Assembly (NCBI GenBank): GCA_020846745.1
Contig: JADLDI010000131.1
Location: 41,439 to 105,438 of the forward strand
DNA from: Bryobacterales bacterium
Lineage (GTDB): Bacteria > Acidobacteriota > Terriglobia > Bryobacterales > Bryobacteraceae
Reading direction: 5' to 3'
Length of the DNA: 64,000 nucleotides
Below the pieces are notes generated by a model. The model worked only from the letters and a program-made list of their open reading frames with translations, had not been told where the DNA came from and made no database searches. The translations under genes were made by a program, and so were the position numbers. This document shows, piece after piece, positions 42,752 to 50,300 of this stretch. Position 1 is the first letter of the stretch; every line of letters begins with the position of its first letter.

Positions 42752-44338
42752 TTACCCCGCCGACGGAAGAGAAAACTTGAACGCCGATCCCACCCCGGGC
42801 TGCGATTCAACCCAGATACGGCCCCCCATGCGTTCCACCGCCGTTTTGCAGATCGCAAGCCCGATACCCGTACCCGGATACTTGGTGGGATGGAGCCGTC
42901 GAAATACGCCGAAGATTCGCTCCTGGTACGGTGCTTCGATGCCAATACCATTGTCTTTCACCGTAATAATACACTCCTTCCCCTTCGTCTCTCCTGTAAC
43001 TTCAATTTTCGGCGCATCTTCTCTCCTATACTTAATTCCGTTTCCGATCAGGTTCTGGAAAATCTGGGTGAGCAGCACCTCGACACCCATTACGGCCGGC
43101 AACTCTCCGCAGGTAACGCGTGCGCCCGAATCGTGAATGCTCTCGGGAATGAGCGCGATGGCCTTGCGTAGCGCCAGATTGCAGTCGACCGCCTGCCGGT
43201 CATACTCGCCCGCTTCCGAAGCTTGCATATACTGTCTAAGTGCGGCAAGTAACTCGTTCATCCGCAAAGCGCCGTTTTGCACTATGCCGAGAAACTCGCG
43301 GGCCCGGTCGTTGAGATCCGGTTGCTCGCGGGCCAGCATCTGACCAAAGCTGATAACCATCCGTAGCGGCTCCTGAAGGTCGTGACTGGCGGCCCAGGCA
43401 AACTGGCGCAACGCCTCGTTCGACCGAAGCAACTCGGCCGTCCTTTCCGCCACGCGACGCTCAAGCTCGGTGTTGAGGCTCATGATCTTTGATTCCGCTT
43501 GCCGCCGTTCCGTGATATCGCGGATAACCGTGGTGATGAGAACACCCTCTTCCGTCTCGAGCGGACTAACACTTAACTCGACGGGGAAAGAAGTACCGTC
43601 GCGGCGGACTCCGACCAGCGGCGTCATCTCGCGATTCGCCGCTGTTACCGATGGAGAGGGCGTTGAGAATTGATTGGAAAATGGCCAGCCCGGAACCAGA
43701 ATCGTGATCGGATGTCCCAAAAGACGACCGCGCTCATATCCAAACAACTCCAGCGTGCGCGAGTTGACCAGCGTGATCTCACCGTCGGCGTGAGTTATCA
43801 CCGTAACGTCCGGTGCGGCTTCGAGCAGCGAACGAAACTTCTGCTCGGCTTTTGTGAGCACCTCCGTCTGTTCCCTCAATAGCTGCGTATTTCTCGCGAG
43901 TTCCACGAATACCGAAACTTTCGAGCGCAGAATCTCCGGAACGATCGGCTTAAACAGAAAGTCGACAGCACCAAGATCGTAACCGCGAAATAACTGGGCA
44001 TCACCTCGATACCCTGTCAGGAATAGAATCGGTGTGTGACGGTTCCGCCACCGCGACCGGATTAACTCCGCCGTTTCAAACCCATCCATGTCAGGCATTT
44101 TCACATCCAGCAGGATGGCCGCGAAGTCGTCGTCTTCGAGTACATGCCGCAGAGCCTCGGCGCCCGATCCGGCCAGGAGCAAGTCATCGGCAAGGCCCTG
44201 CAGAGTTGCCTCGAGCGACACGAGAGTGTCTGGATTGTCATCCACTAAAAGCAGGCGTATCTTCCGCTTCAAAGGCGTTCCCGTTCCCCCGTCCTGATCG
44301 GAAGGCCGCAACACCCGGTCAGCACCTGCAGTTTTCAT
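42752..44338 (-). CDS. Receiver-PAS-histidine kinase
   Basis: A 528-residue soluble kinase. It has an N-terminal receiver (Asp78 in ILLDVKMPDMDG, Lys in FLFKPI), a coiled linker, PAS (~165-280, ending TVIRDITERRQAE), a coiled coil and HisKA with His319 in ASHDLQEPLR. The HATPase_c domain follows (NLIGNGIKYR, DNGIGIE, GTGIGLAICK). The H-box variant ASHDLQEPLR is typical of phytochrome-related kinases. There are no membrane helices. Its ATG follows the stop of the giant kinase with no gap (TAGATG), and the lone receiver comes next. It may receive phosphate on Asp78 from the giant kinase and pass it on; this is inference. Confidence 0.93.
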   Translation of the reverse strand: MKTAGADRVLRPSDQDGGTGTPLKRKIRLLLVDDNPDTLVSLEATLQGLADDLLLAGSGAEALRHVLEDDDFAAILLDVKMPDMDGFETAELIRSRWRNRHTPILFLTGYRGDAQLFRGYDLGAVDFLFKPIVPEILRSKVSVFVELARNTQLLREQTEVLTKAEQKFRSLLEAAPDVTVITHADGEITLVNSRTLELFGYERGRLLGHPITILVPGWPFSNQFSTPSPSVTAANREMTPLVGVRRDGTSFPVELSVSPLETEEGVLITTVIRDITERRQAESKIMSLNTELERRVAERTAELLRSNEALRQFAWAASHDLQEPLRMVISFGQMLAREQPDLNDRAREFLGIVQNGALRMNELLAALRQYMQASEAGEYDRQAVDCNLALRKAIALIPESIHDSGARVTCGELPAVMGVEVLLTQIFQNLIGNGIKYRREDAPKIEVTGETKGKECIITVKDNGIGIEAPYQERIFGVFRRLHPTKYPGTGIGLAICKTAVERMGGRIWVESQPGVGSAFKFSLPSAG

Positions 44339-47300
44339 CTACGCCCCCACACTCAAGTCCGACGGATCCTCCGACACCTGACTTATTTGCGTATTGGTTA
44401 TCCAAACGCGAAGAACGCTGAATAGTTGGTCCAGATCAACTGGCTTAGCGATGTAATCGGAAGCGCCGGCCCGCAGGCACTTCTCCCGGTCGCCTTTCAT
44501 GGCTCGAGCTGTTAACGCGATAACAGGAAGGTTCTTGAAACGGTGGATCTCTCGAATGGTGCGCGTTGTCTCATACCCGTCCATTTCGGGCATCATTATG
44601 TCCATAAGAACGATATCGATGTCCGGGTGCTCGATGAGGATGTCGACGCCTGCGCGCCCGTCTTCCGCGTGAAGCACTTGCAGGTCGCGTTCCTGCAGCA
44701 GGCTTGAGAGAGCGAAGATATTTCTCATGTCGTCGTCGATCACAAGTACCTTTCGGTTCCGTAAAATGTCGGCCCCTTCTCGCCAGCGGAGCAAGCGGGT
44801 GAGTTGATCCGCTCGCAGTGCGGACGTTGGCCGGTGGAAGATACGTACCGACTCGCTCAGTAACTCATCTATTGACGATGCAAAACGGACTACGCTGGTC
44901 TCACACAGCCGTTGTCCTGTCTGACTATCGGGGGCGGACGGCCCTTTGGAGCTGTAGATAATCGTTGGTGGAGTGCGCCGGCGTAGTCGGCGTTGCAGCT
45001 CTTCGGCCACATCCATTCCGGAATCGTCGAGATGGTCGGCATCGAGTATGATCCCGTCGAGCGCTTCCGAATCGATAATGCTGGTTAGCTCGGCGGTGGT
45101 TCCGGCCTCAATCAATGAGATATCGGCAGCCCCGGTCGCCTGGGCGATATGACGGCGTTCAACGCTATCTGTCGAAAGAATGGCGATAGTCTTTCGGTTA
45201 CGATCAACCGCGGTCCGAACGTCCTCGAAGACCGCGGTTAGGTCGCCGGTCCCGGCTGTCTTGTCAATAAAAGCCGCGGCGCCCAAGGCAATTCCTTGCC
45301 GGCGGTCTTCGTTGTTACTAACCACATACACCGGTATGTGCTGCGTAGCCGGGTCCTGTTTCAGCCGGTCGAGAACAGACCAACCGAGCATATCCGGAAG
45401 AGCAATGTTGAGCGTAATCAGGCGCGGCGAGCATTCGCGTGCCAGCGCAAGAGCTGCTGCTCCGCGAATCGCGATCACCACCTTAAAACCTTGCTCATGG
45501 GCCACATCGGTCAAGATGCGGGCAAAGCCAGGATCGTCTTCCACTATCAACGCAACCGTATCGCCCGGAACGATGCTGTTTCTGTCGTCCTCTACCGATA
45601 ATGCAACCAGTTCGTCCGCCAAGGCGGCCGATTTCGCTTTCGACGGCGCGGGCAGAAGCACGTCCAAACCTCTGGCCTGCACGGTAGTGCGGCTGCTTGC
45701 GTCGCTTTCTTCAGTCGACAGCCACACCCGCAATACGCTAAATAGTTGATCGAGATCTACCGGCTTGGTGATGTAATCGGATGCGCCTGCCAGCAGGCAC
45801 TTCTCCCGATCGCCCTTCATCGCCTTCGCAGTAAGCGCAATAATTGGGAGTTCCTGGAAAGCCGGTATTTGCCGGATCGCCCGCATCGTCTCAAATCCAT
45901 CCATTTCGGGCATCATGATGTCCATCAGGACGATATCGACGTCAGGGTTATTGCGGAGCGTCTCAATGCCCGCGCGGCCGTCTTCGGCGTGAATCACCGA
46001 AAGGTTCCGCTCCTCCAAAAGGCTTGTTAGTGCAAAGATGTTTCGCACATCGTCGTCCACTACAAGAACTTTGCGATTGGCCAGGACGGCGTCTGTGCAC
46101 CTGATGTCGGCTAGCAATTGCTGTTGCGATTCCGATAACTGCGATTCGTTACGGTGTAGAACCAGTACCGTCTCATCCAACAGCCGCTCGAGCGAGTTGA
46201 CACAGCGTACGATGCTTGACCGCGCAAAAGCCCTGATCTCACGCATGTCTTCGTCCCGAATAGCCTCACGCGAAAACACGATCACGGGCGGATTGAAAAC
46301 CTGGCCGTCCAAACGAAGTTGCCGGATTGTGTCGGAAATACGGCCGTCCGGTAGCTGCCCATCAAGAATGATGCCGTCCACGTCAAATTGTCGTCTGGCC
46401 GCATCAGCTTCAGCCACGGAGTGGGCAGTTACTATGTGCAGGTCGCCGCCATTGATCGCCATGGCGATTGCCTGGTGTTGGCCTTCGTCTGCGCTGATCA
46501 CCAGAAGCCGCTTACGATAGGCCTGCGACGAGTTGCAGATAACTGCGAACAGTTGCTCCAGACCCTCTTGGCTAAGGCTCTTCTCAAGGTAAGTCATCGC
46601 TCCAAGCGCCAGCCCGCGCCGCCGGTTCTCGTCGCCGGAAACAATATGAACCGGGATATGACGGGTGGCTGCGTCGTGCTTTAGCCGGTCTAAAATCGAC
46701 CACCCTGCCATGTCCGGCAGTCCGATATCGAGAGTGATAACCTTTGGTGCGAACTCCCGGGCGAGCGAGAGCGCCGTAACGCCCCGCAGCGCCACAATCG
46801 CTTTGAGACCGCGATCGTGTGCCATGTCGACCATTATTCTGGCGAATGTCGCATCGTCTTCGACGATCAGGATGACCGCGTCACCGGCCTGAATCGTGTT
46901 TCGATCGTCTTCAAATGCCAGATCCGCTAACTCTTCCACCAGCGCCGCCGATTTCGCCTTACTGGGGGCGGGTAGCAGGACGTCGAGGCGGCTGGGTTCC
47001 GCCGAAGATTGCAGGACCGAAGACTTCAAGAAATGCTCCGAGCCTGACGCCTGGATTTCCGACTTCGGCTGCGATACCGCGCCGAGATAACTTTGTGGCA
47101 GGTAAAGCGTGAAAGTGCTGCCGACTCCCGGCTCGCTTTGCAGGCGTATCTCGCCGCCGAGCAGCCGCGCTAACTCACGGGATATCGACAAGCCCAATCC
47201 GGTTCCGCCATACTTACGGCTCGTTGTTCCGTCGGCCTGCTGAAACGCCTCAAAGATAATCTTCTGCTTATCTTTCGGAATCCCTATACCCGTATCTATC

Positions 47301-50300
47301 ACGGAGAATGCGATAACATCGGCCGCGCGATTCAATACCGGGTGGTTCGACCCCCAACCCGTCTGTGCCGGGCCGATATGAAGTTTGACGTACCCCTGCG
47401 TGGTGAACTTGAGCGCGTTTGAGAGCAGGTTCTTCAACACCTGCTGCAGGCGCTTGGCATCGGTATGGATGCTTTCAGGCAAACTGGTATCAAGCTCAAT
47501 CGCAAACTCCAGGCCCTTGCCGTCGGCCACGTGCCTGAAGGTGCGCGAACAGTAGTCCTGCAGTTCGTGAAAGCGGATGCCGCCCACCTCGACGTCCATC
47601 TTCCCCGACTCGATCTTCGACAGGTCCAGAATGTCGTTGATCAGTGCCAGCAGATCCGTTCCGGACGAGTGAATGGTTTCCGCGAATTTCACCTGCTTTT
47701 GTGTCAACGTGCGCTCGGCGTTCTCCGCCAGCATTTTGGCCAGGATCAACATGTTATTCAACGGAGTACGTAGCTCGTGGCTCATGTTAGCCAGAAACTC
47801 GCTCTTGTACTTCGATGTAAGTGCAAGCTGTTCGGCCTTCTCCTCCAACGCCGCCTTGGCTTGTTCTACTTCTCGATTCTTCGCCTCCACCTCGGTTTTT
47901 TGCTCTGCCAACAGGTGGGCCTTCTCTTCGAGTTCGGCGTTCGTGTTCTGTAACTCCTCCGCGAGCGCCTGACTTTGCTTTAGCAGTTCCTCAGTACGCA
48001 TCGTCGCTGCGATTGTGTTCAGGACGATGCCGATCGATTGAGTTAGCTGGTCGAGAAAAGCGAGGTGCACCTCGCTAAAATGTTTGAACGACGCTAATTC
48101 AATCACCGCGCGTGCGTGTCCTTCAAACAGCACGGGCAGAACCACGATGCTGAGCGGTGTGGACCCACCCAGGCTCGAGCTGATCTTCACATAATCACCA
48201 GGAACATCCGTCACCAGAATTCGTTCCTTATCCCGCGCACATTGCCCCACAAGCCCCTCACCCAGGCTGAACTGTCTTGGCAGATCGCTACGGCTCTGAT
48301 ACGAATAGCCGGTCAGTAATGTAAGTTGGGTGCCCGTATCGGCGCTCTCTGCCATATAGAACGTGCCGAGGTTGGCGCCAACCAGCGATGCGAGTTCGGA
48401 AAGCAGCATCTGCGCCACAGTCAACAGGTCGCGCTGTCCCTGCATCATTCCGGTGAACTTCGCGATGTTCGTTTTCAGCCAATCCTGATCGGTATTCTTA
48501 CGCGTCGTCTCGGCAAGGTTGACGATCATTTGATTGATCGTGTCTTTGAGTGCCGCAACTTCACCCTGCGCCTCTACCGCGATCGAACGCGTTAAATCGC
48601 CGCTGGTGACAGCGTTCGCCACGTCCGCAATAGCTCGAACCTGCGTAGTCAAGTTTGCCGCTAACTGATTGACGTTATCTGTAAGATCTCGCCAGATACC
48701 CGCCGCTCCAGGCACACGCGCCTGTCCGCCTAACTTACCTTCAATGCCGACCTCGCGGGCGACCGTCGTCACCTGATCCGCGAACGTCGCCAGCGTATCG
48801 ATCATTCCGTTGATCGTCTCCGCCAGTTCGGCGATCTCGCCCTTGGTTTCGAGCACCAGCTTACGCTTCAGGTCTCCGTTCGCTACAGCCGTAACAACCT
48901 TCGCTATACCGCGAACCTGTGTGGTCAGGTTGCTGGCCATGAAGTTTACGTTGTCAGTCAAATCTTTCCACGTGCCAGCGCCGCCGCGAACCTCCGCCTG
49001 TCCGCCAAGCTTGCCTTCGGTGCCAACCTCGCGTGCCACGCGAGTTACTTCGCTCGCGAACGCATTCAACTGGTCGACCATGGTGTTCATGACGTCTTTG
49101 ATCTGCAGAATTTCGCCGCGCACATCCACGGTGATTTTCTGCGTCAGATCGCCGCTGGCAACCGCAGTCGCAACCTTTGATACGTCGCGTAACTGGACAG
49201 TGAGGTTACTGGCCATCAGGTTGACGCTCTCGGTAAGGTCTTTCCACGTACCAGCCACACCGTAAACGTCAGCCTGCCCGCCTAGCTTGCCTTCCGTACC
49301 GACTTCGCGCGCCACGCGAGTTACTTCGCTCGCAAACGAACTCAACTGGTCCACCATCGTGTTGATCGTGTTCTTGAGTTCCAAGATCTCCCCACGAACA
49401 TCGACGGTGATCTTCCGCGAGAGATCGCCTTTCGCCACGGCGGTGGTTACGTCCGCGATATTTCGTACCTGTGCGGTCAGGTTCGAGGCCATTGAGTTCA
49501 CTGACTCGGTGAGGTCTTTCCAAACGCCGGCAACGCCCTTGACGTCAGCCTGCCCGCCTAGCTTGCCCTCGGTTCCGACTTCGCGCGCTACGCGGGTAAC
49601 TTCGCTGGCAAACGAACTCAACTGGTCCACCATGGTGTTGATGGTGTCTTTGAGTGAAAGAATTTCACCGCGCACGTCGACGGTTATCTTTCGCGATAGA
49701 TCGCCGCGCGCCACCGCCGTGGTGACTTCGGCAATGTTACGAACCTGATTCGTAAGGTTCGACGCCATCGAATTGACCGACTCGGTAAGTTCCTTCCATG
49801 TGCCGGCCACTCCAGGTACGTTCGCCTGGCCGCCCAATTTACCCTCCGTCCCGACTTCCTTCGCGACGCGGGTAACCTCCGATGCGAATGCACTCAACTG
49901 GTCCACCATCGTGTTGATGGTGTCCTTGAGCGCCAAAATCTCACCTCGCACATCGACCGTGATCTTGCGCGAAAGGTCCCCCTTCGCGACCGCGGTGGTC
50001 ACGTCGGCAATGTTTCTTACCTGATTGGTAAGATTCGACGCCATGGAGTTCACAGACTCAGTGAGGTCCTTCCAGACGCCCGCGACGCCCTTTACATCCG
50101 CCTGCCCGCCGAGCTTTCCTTCGGTACCGACCTCCTTAGCCACGCGAGTAACTTCCGATGCGAACGAATTCAACTGGTCCACCATCGTATTAATGGTGTC
50201 CTTCAGTGCGAGGATCTCACCACGTACGTCCACGGTGATCTTGCGTGATAGGTCGCCGCGAGCCACCGCGGTAGTCACATCGGCGATATTGCGGACCTGG

